A stretch of DNA of 6,843 nt from JAGOBX01 sp017999075 [NCBI: Candidatus Babelota bacterium]. Lineage in GTDB: Bacteria > JAGOBX01. The position numbers and the translations under genes are program-made. The DNA lies in assembly GCA_017999075.1 (NCBI GenBank), contig JAGOBX010000194.1, positions 1 to 6,843 of the forward strand. Direction: 5' to 3'. Positions 1 to 6,519 of the stretch are shown in pieces. How positions within the stretch are numbered: position 1 is the stretch's first letter; each line of letters begins with the position of its first letter. The notes under the pieces are model-generated. The model was given only the letters and a program-made list of their open reading frames with translations. It was not told the DNA's origin and searched no databases.

Positions 1-291
1 GCGACATATTGCAGTAAACCATTGAACCTTGACGAAATGAAATTCATCGCTGAAAAATCCAAGGAAATATATTGTATAAGACTTCAAAACCGGGAATTAC
101 TTGAAAAGATTAAAGAAAACCAGAATGTTGAGATAGAAAATTTTGAGTATAAACTTATTGCCGAAGAACTAAGGCGTGAGCTTATAATTAAAGAAAATCT
201 TATTATCAGACTGACGACTTATATACGGGAAAATAAAAAAATGTTAAATATTCCAGATGATATAAATCTGCTTATTGGTGAACAGGAATAA
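1..291 (+). CDS. Response regulator receiver domain, C-terminal fragment with helical tail (5' end outside window)
   Basis: The reading frame is open from the first base, so the TTG at 22 need not be the start and the gene is truncated by the window edge; 96 codons precede the TAA. The first visible residues, ATYCSKPLNLDEM, fit the end of a receiver (REC) domain: the invariant Lys-Pro that follows beta-strand 5, then the start of helix 5. The rest (about residues 20-80) is rich in Glu, Lys, Leu and Ile with heptad-like spacing and is probably a coiled coil. No helix-turn-helix or enzymatic output domain is visible, so this may be a REC protein with a coiled-coil tail. It lies 37 nt upstream of cheR on the same strand, which supports a chemosensory or two-component role. 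The catalytic Asp lies outside the window, so the assignment rests on the KP motif, the helical pattern and the neighbour. Other REC-containing proteins are possible. Confidence 0.6.
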   Translation, partial: ATYCSKPLNLDEMKFIAEKSKEIYCIRLQNRELLEKIKENQNVEIENFEYKLIAEELRRELIIKENLIIRLTTYIRENKKMLNIPDDINLLIGEQE

Positions 292-307
292 AATTATACT
301 AATTTTT
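287..307. repeat. AT-rich hairpin repeat, copy 1 (after the response regulator fragment)
   Basis: This 21-nt stretch matches 1163-1183 at 20 of 21 positions (C versus T in the loop). It contains a perfect 7-bp inverted repeat, AAAATTA (290-296) and TAATTTT (300-306), with a 3-nt loop, and overlaps the stop codon of the upstream gene. A short T run follows. The stem has no G-C pairs, so as a terminator it would be weak; chance similarity in an AT-rich spacer is a real alternative. Confidence 0.35.
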
Positions 308-328
308 TAGACAAATATAAACTTAATC

Positions 329-1144
329 ATGACTTATGATTTTACCGATGAATTGCATATAAAATTTTATAAAAAAATTTATGATATTGCTGGAATCAAT
401 CTTGAAAAAAAAAAAGAACTTCTGAAATGCAGATTGTTAAAACGTATGACAGTTTTGAAAATAACTTCTTACGAGCAGTATTATAATTATGTTATTAATG
501 ATGTAAAAGGAGAAGAACTCTCTAATTTATTAACAGCAGTATCCACGAACATCACTTCTTTTTTTAGAGAAATTCAGCATTTTGATTTTTTAAAAAAAAA
601 TATAGTTCCAAAAATTTTCAATTCTGAAAATAGAATTGTAAAAGGGTGGAGCGCTGCTTCATCTTCAGGAGAAGAGGCATACTCAATACTCATTACAATA
701 ATGGAATCAGTGCAGGATTTAAATAAATATGATTTGAAAATTACTGGAACAGATATTTCAACAAAAGTTTTAGAACAGGCAAGCAGTGGAGTTTATTCTT
801 TTGAAAAACTTAAGACAGTTGAGGATAATATTAAAAATAAATATTTTAAATTAAGCGATGACAAAAAATTTTTTGAAATCCGCGGAGATTTAAAGCGGTT
901 TGTCAACTTTAAATATTTTAACTTGATGTCTGAAAATTATCCTTTTAATGCACAGTTTGATTTTATTTTTTGCAGAAATGTAATAATTTATTTTGATAGA
1001 AAAACTCAGCAGAAAGTAATAGATAAATTAATAGGTTCATTGAAACCGGAAGGTTATCTGATAGTAGGTCATTCTGAATGTTTAACAGGAATAGAACATA
1101 ATTTAAAATATATTCAACCTACGATTTATTCCAAATCAAAATAA
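329..1144 (+). CDS. cheR: CheR chemoreceptor glutamate methyltransferase
   Basis: This cytoplasmic enzyme uses S-adenosylmethionine to methylate glutamate side chains of methyl-accepting chemotaxis proteins during adaptation. The 271-residue length is typical. An N-terminal helical domain (about 1-75) is followed by the family signature STNITSFFRE (72-81). The SAM-binding motif is WSAASSSGEEAYSI (107-120), a variant of the usual WSAGCSTGEEPYS. GTDIST (140-145) is the acidic loop that binds the SAM ribose in the family. FDFIFCRNVIIYFD (210-223) and GYLIVGHSE (242-250) complete the Rossmann-type domain. The beta-subdomain region (about 172-199) seems to lack the glycine-containing loop of pentapeptide-binding CheRs such as the E. 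coli protein; that comparison is from memory. The ATG at 329 is the first start after an in-frame TAG at 308-310, but no clear Shine-Dalgarno site precedes it. It probably shares a transcript with the REC gene upstream. Codons 26-29 contain an 11-A run (405-415). No cheA, cheB or receptor gene is visible. Confidence 0.95.
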   Translation: MTYDFTDELHIKFYKKIYDIAGINLEKKKELLKCRLLKRMTVLKITSYEQYYNYVINDVKGEELSNLLTAVSTNITSFFREIQHFDFLKKNIVPKIFNSENRIVKGWSAASSSGEEAYSILITIMESVQDLNKYDLKITGTDISTKVLEQASSGVYSFEKLKTVEDNIKNKYFKLSDDKKFFEIRGDLKRFVNFKYFNLMSENYPFNAQFDFIFCRNVIIYFDRKTQQKVIDKLIGSLKPEGYLIVGHSECLTGIEHNLKYIQPTIYSKSK

Positions 1145-1162
1145 ACCCAGTGATTTGATTAA

Positions 1163-1183
1163 AATAAAATTATATTAATTTTT
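1163..1183. repeat. AT-rich hairpin repeat, copy 2 (between convergent genes)
   Basis: Second copy of the 21-nt element at 287-307, with one difference in the loop. Both copies sit directly downstream of a plus-strand stop codon. This one lies in the 43-nt tail-to-tail spacer between cheR and the GXGXG gene. Confidence 0.35.
1166..1182. terminator. Weak candidate bidirectional terminator
   Basis: The perfect 7-bp inverted repeat AAAATTA/TAATTTT around a 3-nt loop is the only hairpin I see between the convergent 3' ends of cheR and the glutamate synthase cluster. Read on the minus strand it is followed by ATTTT, and on the plus strand by a single further T and then A residues. It has no G-C pairs, so it is thermodynamically weak; position is the main support. 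Confidence 0.25.
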
Positions 1184-1187
1184 AAAA

Positions 1188-1931
1188 TTAAGCATTTACA
1201 TATAATCTGCCGTAAGGTCTTTTACTTACAGGCATATATTTATAAAATTTTGACAAATCAAAAGTTTTGAAATCAATTTTAAAAATATTGCAGAATTCCG
1301 TTATATTTGTTTTTAGAATATTGATGTCGTTTTCATCGACTTTAAATTTTGTAACTTCTTTTCCTATAGATTTTTCAGGGGCTTCCAGCCTTGAATAAAT
1401 TACTCCTCCATGCATTCCTGTTCCGAAATAGTCGCCTGCAATATATTCTTTCTCTGATTTTATTGTCAATCCCAATAAAATAAGTATTCCTCCTGCCATA
1501 TATTCTCCGAGAAAATTACCACCTTTTCCTCCGATTATAAGTACAGGTATTTGATTTTTATATTCTTTCATATGAATTCCAACGCGATAACCAACATCTT
1601 CCCTGATAAAAACTTTCCCTCCTCTCATACCGTAACACAAAGTATCTCCTGCCTGTCCATGTACAATTATTGTTCCTGAATTCATGGTATTTGCTATTCC
1701 ATCCTGAGCATTTCCGTGAACAATAATTTCAGCTCCGTTCATAAATGCACCCATGTCATTTCCTGCAATACCTTCCACTTCGATTTTTACTCCATTACCG
1801 ATACCATCGCCGATATATCTATGACCTAATACATTAATTAATTTAAAATGAGTTTCGCCGGCAATAATTTTATTTCTGATTTGCTGGTTTAAATCTTTGT
1901 AATATAAATTTTTTGCGTCTATAATCATCAT
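1188..1931 (-). CDS. Glutamate synthase GXGXG (beta-helix) subunit, GltB domain 3
   Basis: This stand-alone protein corresponds to the C-terminal GXGXG domain of the glutamate synthase large subunit. The domain is a right-handed beta-helix that in fused GltB packs between the amidotransferase and FMN domains and is mainly structural. Glycine-rich repeats run from about residue 36 to 180: IGDGIGNGVKIEVEG, GAFMNGAEIIVHGNAQDG, TMNSGTIIVHGQAGD, GMRGGKVFIREDVG, YMAGGILILLG and TGMHGGVIYS. The C-terminal tail includes SKRPYGRLY (236-244), a motif typical of this family. At 247 residues it is domain-sized, as expected for the split archaeal-type enzyme. The start is the ATG at 1931, with Shine-Dalgarno GGAAGG at 1945-1940 and 8 nt spacing; an ATG follows as codon 2. 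It is the last gene of the cluster, 37 nt (or slightly more) after the amidotransferase. The same fold also occurs in N-methylglutamate synthase and formylmethanofuran dehydrogenase subunit C, but the neighbours favour glutamate synthase. Confidence 0.9.
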   Translation of the reverse strand: MMIIDAKNLYYKDLNQQIRNKIIAGETHFKLINVLGHRYIGDGIGNGVKIEVEGIAGNDMGAFMNGAEIIVHGNAQDGIANTMNSGTIIVHGQAGDTLCYGMRGGKVFIREDVGYRVGIHMKEYKNQIPVLIIGGKGGNFLGEYMAGGILILLGLTIKSEKEYIAGDYFGTGMHGGVIYSRLEAPEKSIGKEVTKFKVDENDINILKTNITEFCNIFKIDFKTFDLSKFYKYMPVSKRPYGRLYVNA

Positions 1932-1968
1932 TTTTAATTCCTTCCAACCATATCGTTATAAATATATT

Positions 1969-3111
1969 TTATATAATTTCTTTTTTTAAAGCTATCACAG
2001 GTTCGCCTGCTACAGGGTGCCATGTTTTATCGGGTTTTTTTGACATATACATTATAGCTGATTCTTCGCTTGCAATGAATGTCTTATTTCCTTCGGTCGC
2101 CGCCACAAGCGGCCTCAGTTTTATTCTATCGTTAAGTCCTATCATTCCATTTGAAAATGCAAGGACAATTGCAAAAGGACCATTCAATGAAATGCTGCCA
2201 TAAACTATTCTTAAAGCTTCATAAAGTTTTTTTTCATTATCAGGCATATCATCTATGCGCGACCAAAAATCGGGAGTTAAAATTTTACAAACCAGTTCAA
2301 CCGGAAGTTTATGTTTTCTTATAAGCAAATCAAAAATATAAACGATGACTTCAGTATCAGTCATACAGGTAAGTTCATAGTCATACATCTCAAGATAACG
2401 TTTGTTAATTCCGTAAGAGGATATTTCTCCATTATGCACAACAGTATAATCAAGAAGGCCAAACGGATGCGCCCCTCCCCACCATGATGGTGAATTAGTG
2501 GGAAATCTGTTATGAGCTGTCCATAAATAACCTTTATAATTTTCGAGCATAAAAAAGTTTGCGATATCTTCAGGATAGCCAACTCCTTTAAAAACACCCA
2601 TGTTTTTTCCGCTTGAAAAAACATAAGCTCCCTTTATCGTAGAATTTATTTCCATTACTCTACGTACAACAAATTCATCATCGTCAATATTTTCATAAGC
2701 TATATTCGGAGTATCTGTAAACACCCTTCTTGATTTAACAAAATATCTTCTTATTAATGGATGTTTTCCGAGCGGATGCGAATCAAATTTTGTTTCATGC
2801 CTGTGCGGAAGCGCGCCATGTTTATCGACATAAAAATATTTGTTTAAAAAATTTTCAGTATTTTCAGCAGAGACAGCATCATTGAAAAAACAATGAAAAG
2901 CATAGTAATCAGGAAATTCAGGATAGCAACCATATACAGCAAATCCTCCGCCCAGTCCGTTTCCTCTGTCGTGCATACTTGCTATAGATGCGATTATTGA
3001 ATCTCCTGACATTTGATTTCCCGAAGAATCCATCATAGCAGCTAATCCGCAGCCGCCAATAATTTTATGATCTTCATAACATATATTTTCTGTAGAATAA
3101 ATATTATTCAT
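1969..3111 (-). CDS. Glutamate synthase class II glutamine amidotransferase subunit, GltB domain 1
   Basis: This subunit hydrolyses glutamine, and the ammonia is channelled to the FMN subunit. It is a class II (Ntn) amidotransferase. Numbering from the ATG at 3111 (380 residues), GGCGLAAMM places the presumed nucleophile at Cys21. Other hallmarks are HNRFPTNSPSWW (200-211), AHPF (214-217), HNGE (226-229, substrate-binding and oxyanion-hole Asn-Gly), TDTE (251-254) and NDRIKLRPL (327-335) with ASEES (347-351). In this family Cys must become the N-terminal residue, so a 20-residue leader would have to be removed. A longer start at 3129 (386 residues, Cys27) is possible but has no Shine-Dalgarno site. 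The ATG at 3111 has GGAG at 3123-3120 with 8 nt spacing and overlaps the upstream stop codon by 8 nt (ATGAATAA), which implies translational coupling. The sequence around 164-184, GAYVFSSGKNMGVFKGVG, suits the archaeal-type split subunit. N-methylglutamate synthase subunit A is a less likely alternative. Confidence 0.93.
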   Translation of the reverse strand: MNNIYSTENICYEDHKIIGGCGLAAMMDSSGNQMSGDSIIASIASMHDRGNGLGGGFAVYGCYPEFPDYYAFHCFFNDAVSAENTENFLNKYFYVDKHGALPHRHETKFDSHPLGKHPLIRRYFVKSRRVFTDTPNIAYENIDDDEFVVRRVMEINSTIKGAYVFSSGKNMGVFKGVGYPEDIANFFMLENYKGYLWTAHNRFPTNSPSWWGGAHPFGLLDYTVVHNGEISSYGINKRYLEMYDYELTCMTDTEVIVYIFDLLIRKHKLPVELVCKILTPDFWSRIDDMPDNEKKLYEALRIVYGSISLNGPFAIVLAFSNGMIGLNDRIKLRPLVAATEGNKTFIASEESAIMYMSKKPDKTWHPVAGEPVIALKKEII

Positions 3112-4369
3112 TTTCATATCTCCATTCATCAGGTAAATCAGCTATGCTGAAATCCGGCAGTAATAATTTGTCTTTTATAATTGAAACATCAAACTTTTTT
3201 TTAAGCAGATAAGATAAAATTCCTGATTTTTGAATTGATTTTCCCATCATTATAAATCCGGTAATTTTATCATTAATCAAAAAAATTTTTTCATAAATAT
3301 TTCTTTTTTCAACTTTATAAATTAATTTTTCTGAGTTTTCATTTTGCAGGTTTCCAACTGAAACTATCGGTATATCTGAAAATTTTAACGGGCTTAACGG
3401 GTAGCCCCCGGCAAACTCCCTTGAATTTCCGGTCATATTAACTCCTGCAGTAAGTCCTGTTTCAAAAGCCCATATCCATAATGGAATCGGATAGATTTTA
3501 TCAGTTGTCAGATCGTTAATTTCAGTTACATCTCCTGCTGAAAATATGTTTTTTATGTTAGTTTCGCAATTATTATTTATTGAAATTCCCAAATTTGATT
3601 TAATACCGCTTTCATTTATAATACTTAAATCCGGTTTTACGCCTATAGAAAAAATTATTATATCTGATTCAATAAATTTTCCTGATTTTAAATTGACATC
3701 CATTGAGCCGTTTTTAGATTTTTCTATTGAGACAACTGATTCATCAGTATATATATCAATATTCCTTGATTTGAATTGGCTTGTTACTATTTCAGAGATA
3801 TATTCATCGGCTGATCTAATTAAAGGTTTTGATGCAAGTTCGACGATTTTGACAGAAATATTGTTTTTTGAAAGAGCATAAGCTACTTCGAGTCCGATAA
3901 ATCCTGCTCCCACCACCACCGCTGATTTTATTGAAGATAAATTGTTTTTCAATCTTGCCAAATCCTGCATATTTGTGAATGTGTAGATTTTATTTTTTAC
4001 TGATTCATCAATTTTAACTGGAGGCATTATCGGTTTTCCGCCGGTACCTATTAATAATTTTTCAAAATAGAATTCTTCGCCGTTTTTTGAAATGATTTTT
4101 TTATTTTTAGAATCAATCTTGGTTATAACTGTATTTTCGATAAAATTTAATTTATTTGATTTAATTAAATCTTCGCTGTAAACATAGACGATTTTTTTTT
4201 CATATTTTTTATTGCTGAGAGCTTCAGCTATTACGGGACGTGAATAAATAATTTTAGTATCGGAAGATATAACAGTTATTTCGTTTGTTTTATCGTATAA
4301 TCGTATTCCATTTATGCATCCGAGCGCAGCTGCGCTTGATCCGATTAATATATATTTATTCGAATTCAT
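3104..4369 (-). CDS. FAD-dependent NAD(H) oxidoreductase, probable electron-input subunit of glutamate synthase
   Basis: A 421-residue two-dinucleotide-domain flavoprotein of the pyridine nucleotide-disulfide oxidoreductase superfamily. The FAD-binding start is ILIGSSAAALGC (7-18). LLIGTGGKP (105-113) is the characteristic strand after the first domain. The NAD-binding motif is VVVGAGFIGLE (151-161), and Glu177 at the end of the next beta-strand suggests NADH rather than NADPH. NIFSAGDV (274-281) is the second FAD contact. The active-site Cys of NADH oxidases and CoA-disulfide reductases (near residue 43) is absent; the segment reads IIYSRPVIAEAL, more like rubredoxin or nitrite reductase-type flavoproteins. 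So it probably passes electrons between NAD(H) and an Fe-S partner and not to a disulfide. The ATG at 4369 overlaps the ferredoxin stop codon (TAATG), with AGGAG 8 nt upstream. It replaces GltD in position, but it is not a GltD: it lacks GltD's N-terminal Fe-S domain. Role inferred from context. Confidence 0.85.
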   Translation of the reverse strand: MNSNKYILIGSSAAALGCINGIRLYDKTNEITVISSDTKIIYSRPVIAEALSNKKYEKKIVYVYSEDLIKSNKLNFIENTVITKIDSKNKKIISKNGEEFYFEKLLIGTGGKPIMPPVKIDESVKNKIYTFTNMQDLARLKNNLSSIKSAVVVGAGFIGLEVAYALSKNNISVKIVELASKPLIRSADEYISEIVTSQFKSRNIDIYTDESVVSIEKSKNGSMDVNLKSGKFIESDIIIFSIGVKPDLSIINESGIKSNLGISINNNCETNIKNIFSAGDVTEINDLTTDKIYPIPLWIWAFETGLTAGVNMTGNSREFAGGYPLSPLKFSDIPIVSVGNLQNENSEKLIYKVEKRNIYEKIFLINDKITGFIMMGKSIQKSGILSYLLKKKFDVSIIKDKLLLPDFSIADLPDEWRYENE

Positions 4370-4818
4370 TAGTCGATCTCCTCAATTGTTAATACTTTAT
4401 TCGGACAAATCTCAACGCATGCAGGCGATTCTTTTCCTTCGCATAAATCGCATTTTATAGAAAATTTATCTCCATGTTCATTTTCGGCCTGCATTATAGC
4501 TCCGTTTGGACAAACCATTATACAGCTCCAGCAGCCTATACATTTTTTGGAATCAAGATTGATTTTTCTATCAGAAGTTTTTATTATTGCTCCTGAAACG
4601 CATGCTTTAATACATTCAGGTTCTTCGCAGTTTCTGCATGAATTCATAAATGAAACAGCTTCTCTTTTTGAAACATTATTTCTTGGCTGAAGCATATAAT
4701 TTTTATCTAAAAATAATATGTTATCAATGTCTGAAGTATGAGCTATTGAACAAGCAACAGAACATAATCCGCACGATACACAAAACTCCTGGCTGCATTT
4801 AATTCTTTTTTTTTTCAT
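4369..4818 (-). CDS. Four-cluster [4Fe-4S] ferredoxin (HycB/DmsB-like), electron-transfer subunit
   Basis: A 149-residue cytoplasmic electron carrier; no signal peptide or Tat motif is visible. Sixteen cysteines form four cluster motifs: C13-x2-C16-x2-C19-x3-C23, C61-x2-C64-x4-C69-x3-C73, C93-x2-C96-x2-C99-x3-C103-P, and C123-x2-C126-x7-C134-x3-C138-P. The spacing matches the HycB/DmsB/CooF type of polyferredoxin subunit. One additional cysteine is at residue 8. It probably relays electrons between the flavoprotein encoded next (TAATG overlap) and the FMN/Fe-S glutamate synthase subunit. The start must be the ATG at 4818, because an in-frame TAA directly precedes it. A GGAG lies about 13 nt upstream, a long spacing, so initiation may be modest. 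Codons 2-5 contain a run of ten A residues (coding strand), a possible slippage site. A role with another oxidoreductase cannot be excluded, but the gene order argues for this complex. Confidence 0.9.
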   Translation of the reverse strand: MKKKRIKCSQEFCVSCGLCSVACSIAHTSDIDNILFLDKNYMLQPRNNVSKREAVSFMNSCRNCEEPECIKACVSGAIIKTSDRKINLDSKKCIGCWSCIMVCPNGAIMQAENEHGDKFSIKCDLCEGKESPACVEICPNKVLTIEEID

Positions 4819-4965
4819 TTAAGTTATTTCACTCCGAAAATATTAATTTAATAAAGTTCCGAAAAAATTTTATCAATAAAGTTTATGGATTCAATAATCA
4901 TTCATCAGTATTGTTTTAAAATAAATGCTTTCGGTAAAATTGTTAAAATTTTTTTTATATAATTT
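4819..4965 (-). other. 147-nt intra-cluster spacer
   Basis: This is the only substantial gap in an otherwise tightly packed cluster. It contains no convincing ORF. At its upstream end, GTTAAAA (4942-4948) and TTTTAAC (4964-4970) form an AT-rich inverted repeat that spans the stop codon of the FMN subunit, with no classical U tract after it. A candidate promoter lies at 4848-4876. The spacer may allow the FMN subunit to be made at a different level from the other four proteins. Confidence 0.5.
4848..4876 (-). promoter_or_regulatory. Candidate internal promoter before the ferredoxin gene
   Basis: On the minus strand TTGATA (4876-4871) is followed after 17 nt by TATTAA (4853-4848), which are 5/6 and 4/6 matches to sigma70-type boxes. 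Such matches arise easily in AT-rich DNA; the supporting fact is the unusual 147-nt spacer at this point. Confidence 0.25.
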
Positions 4966-6492
4966 TTAACTTCCAGCCTGCTTTACTCCAAGTATTGTAT
5001 TTTCTTCTTCAGTCAAACCTATTGACCTTAATCTTATTCTTGAACCTCTGAGACTTTCTATTGAATTTATTCCTAAAGAACCAAGAACATCTTTTATTTC
5101 AAGTGACCATGCGCGTATAAGGTTATATAATCTTTTTTTTATTATTTCTGGATTCAACCGCTTTGAAAGATATGGGTTATTTGTCGTGATTCCCCATGCA
5201 CATAATCCTGTATGACACTGCTGACATAACGTGCATCCGGCAGCGAGCAGTATTGGAGTGCCTATATAGACTGCATCAGCGCCTAATGTAATAGCTTTTA
5301 AAATGTCTGCAGCGTTTCTGAATCCGCCTGCTGCTATTAAAGATATTTTGTTTCTCAATTTTTCTTTTCGCAGCCTTTCATCAACAGCAGCCAAAGCTAA
5401 GGCAACAGGAATGCCTACGTGATCCCGTATTATTTTGGGCGTTGCTCCGGTACCTCCGCGAAACCCGTCTATAACAATAACGTCAGCTCCTGCGTATGCT
5501 ATGCCGCTTGCTATTGCTGCAATGTTATGGACTGCTGATACTTTTACAAACACAGGTTTAGTATAATTAACCGCTTCTTTTATTGCATAGATTAATTGTC
5601 TTAAATCTTCAATTGAGTAAATATCGTGATGAGGCGCAGGTGAAATTGCGTCAGTTCCTTCAGGAATCATTCTTGTTTCTGATATTGAAAATGTTACTTT
5701 TTCACCCGGTAAATGTCCGCCTATTCCTGGTTTAGCGCCTTGTCCTATTTTAATTTCTACGGCCGCGCCTGCATTTAAATAATTCACATCTACCCCGAAT
5801 CTTCCTGAAGCGCATTGAACTATGGTATTTTCGGAATATTTTCTCAAATCCTTGTGGAGCCCGCCTTCTCCAGTATTCCAGCATATTCCAAGTTCTTTTG
5901 AAGCTTCTGCAAGGGCCTTTTGAAGATTTAAATTTATTGAACCGTAAGACATAGCGGAAAATAATATTGGAACATTAAGTTTAATGTGAGGTGAAAAATT
6001 TTTTTTTAATTCGAATCCGGATTTGGAGTTTTGTTTAATTTCTACTGTATCATCATGAGAACCTATATACGTTCTGAGTTCCATAGGTTCTCTCAGAGGA
6101 TCTATAGGAGGATTAGTAACCTGGCAAGCATCAAATAATAGATGGTCCCAATAAATTCTGTATTCTTTGTCATTACCTGCTCCTGTTAACAAAATACAAC
6201 CTGTTTCAGCTTGCTTGTAGAGATCAGTTATATGTTCTTTTGACCAGTTTGCATTTGCTCTGAATGGAGATTCCTTAAATTTAATTTCTATAGCATTCGT
6301 TGGACAAAACACTGAACATCTTTGGCATCCCACACATTTTGTATCATCATTTATAACGATATTATTGTCTTCGTTGAAAAATGTAGAACTGAACGAACAC
6401 TGATTCACACAAACTTTACATCTTACACACCTATTATCATCGCGTATAACTTTAAAATTACAAAATGTTTCATAAAAATTTTTATTTAACAT
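4966..6492 (-). CDS. gltB: Glutamate synthase FMN-binding subunit with N-terminal 2x[4Fe-4S] domain, GltB domain 2
   Basis: This is the synthase subunit: reduced FMN converts the 2-iminoglutarate formed from 2-oxoglutarate and ammonia into glutamate. Numbered from the ATG at 6492 (508 residues), a bacterial-type ferredoxin domain carries C22-x2-C25-x2-C28-x3-C32 and C53-x2-C56-x2-C59-x3-C63-P. The (beta/alpha)8 FMN domain follows: KIGQGAKPGIGGHLPG (248-263), SPAPHHDIYSIEDL (284-297), GFRGGTGATP (343-352), then AAGGFRNAADILKAITLGAD. Cys420, Cys426 and Cys431 have the x5/x4 spacing of the GltS [3Fe-4S] ligands; an extra Cys423 lies between them. The chosen ATG has GGTGA at 6502-6498 with 5 nt spacing, the same core as the serA ribosome site. 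A GTG at 6501 (3 residues longer) lacks such a site. It is the first gene of the cluster, behind a good promoter at 6554-6582. The domain layout is that of archaeal-type split glutamate synthases, also found in some anaerobic bacteria. Confidence 0.95.
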   Translation of the reverse strand: MLNKNFYETFCNFKVIRDDNRCVRCKVCVNQCSFSSTFFNEDNNIVINDDTKCVGCQRCSVFCPTNAIEIKFKESPFRANANWSKEHITDLYKQAETGCILLTGAGNDKEYRIYWDHLLFDACQVTNPPIDPLREPMELRTYIGSHDDTVEIKQNSKSGFELKKNFSPHIKLNVPILFSAMSYGSINLNLQKALAEASKELGICWNTGEGGLHKDLRKYSENTIVQCASGRFGVDVNYLNAGAAVEIKIGQGAKPGIGGHLPGEKVTFSISETRMIPEGTDAISPAPHHDIYSIEDLRQLIYAIKEAVNYTKPVFVKVSAVHNIAAIASGIAYAGADVIVIDGFRGGTGATPKIIRDHVGIPVALALAAVDERLRKEKLRNKISLIAAGGFRNAADILKAITLGADAVYIGTPILLAAGCTLCQQCHTGLCAWGITTNNPYLSKRLNPEIIKKRLYNLIRAWSLEIKDVLGSLGINSIESLRGSRIRLRSIGLTEEENTILGVKQAGS

Positions 6493-6497
6493 ATTTT

Positions 6498-6502
6498 TCA
6501 CC
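6498..6502 (-). promoter_or_regulatory. Shine-Dalgarno site deciding the FMN-subunit start
   Basis: GGTGA on the minus strand lies 5 nt before the ATG at 6492 and overlaps the alternative GTG start at 6501. The same GGTGA core precedes serA, which favours the ATG. Confidence 0.5.
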
Positions 6503-6519
6503 GCAAAATTTAACTCAAA

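Noticed and set aside
22-291. TTG at 22 as the start of a complete 89-residue protein
   Set aside because: The frame is open to the window edge and the residues before the TTG (ATYCSKP) complete a receiver-domain motif; no ribosome site precedes the TTG.
2361-2624. 87-codon minus-strand open frame inside the amidotransferase gene
   Set aside because: It lies wholly within a strongly supported gene in another frame and its product shows no recognisable domain.
3546-3881. 111-codon plus-strand open frame opposite the flavoprotein gene
   Set aside because: It is antisense to a gene with clear FAD and NAD motifs, has no domain of its own, and reflects the codon bias of the opposite strand.
1188-4369. 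N-methylglutamate synthase (methylamine pathway) in place of glutamate synthase
   Set aside because: That enzyme also uses split GATase, GXGXG and FMN subunits, but the associated ferredoxin and flavoprotein and the absence of any methylamine gene make glutamate synthase the simpler reading.
4939-4970. Inverted repeat at the end of the FMN-subunit gene as a Rho-independent terminator
   Set aside because: The stem is almost entirely A-T with a long loop and no U tract follows in the direction of transcription.
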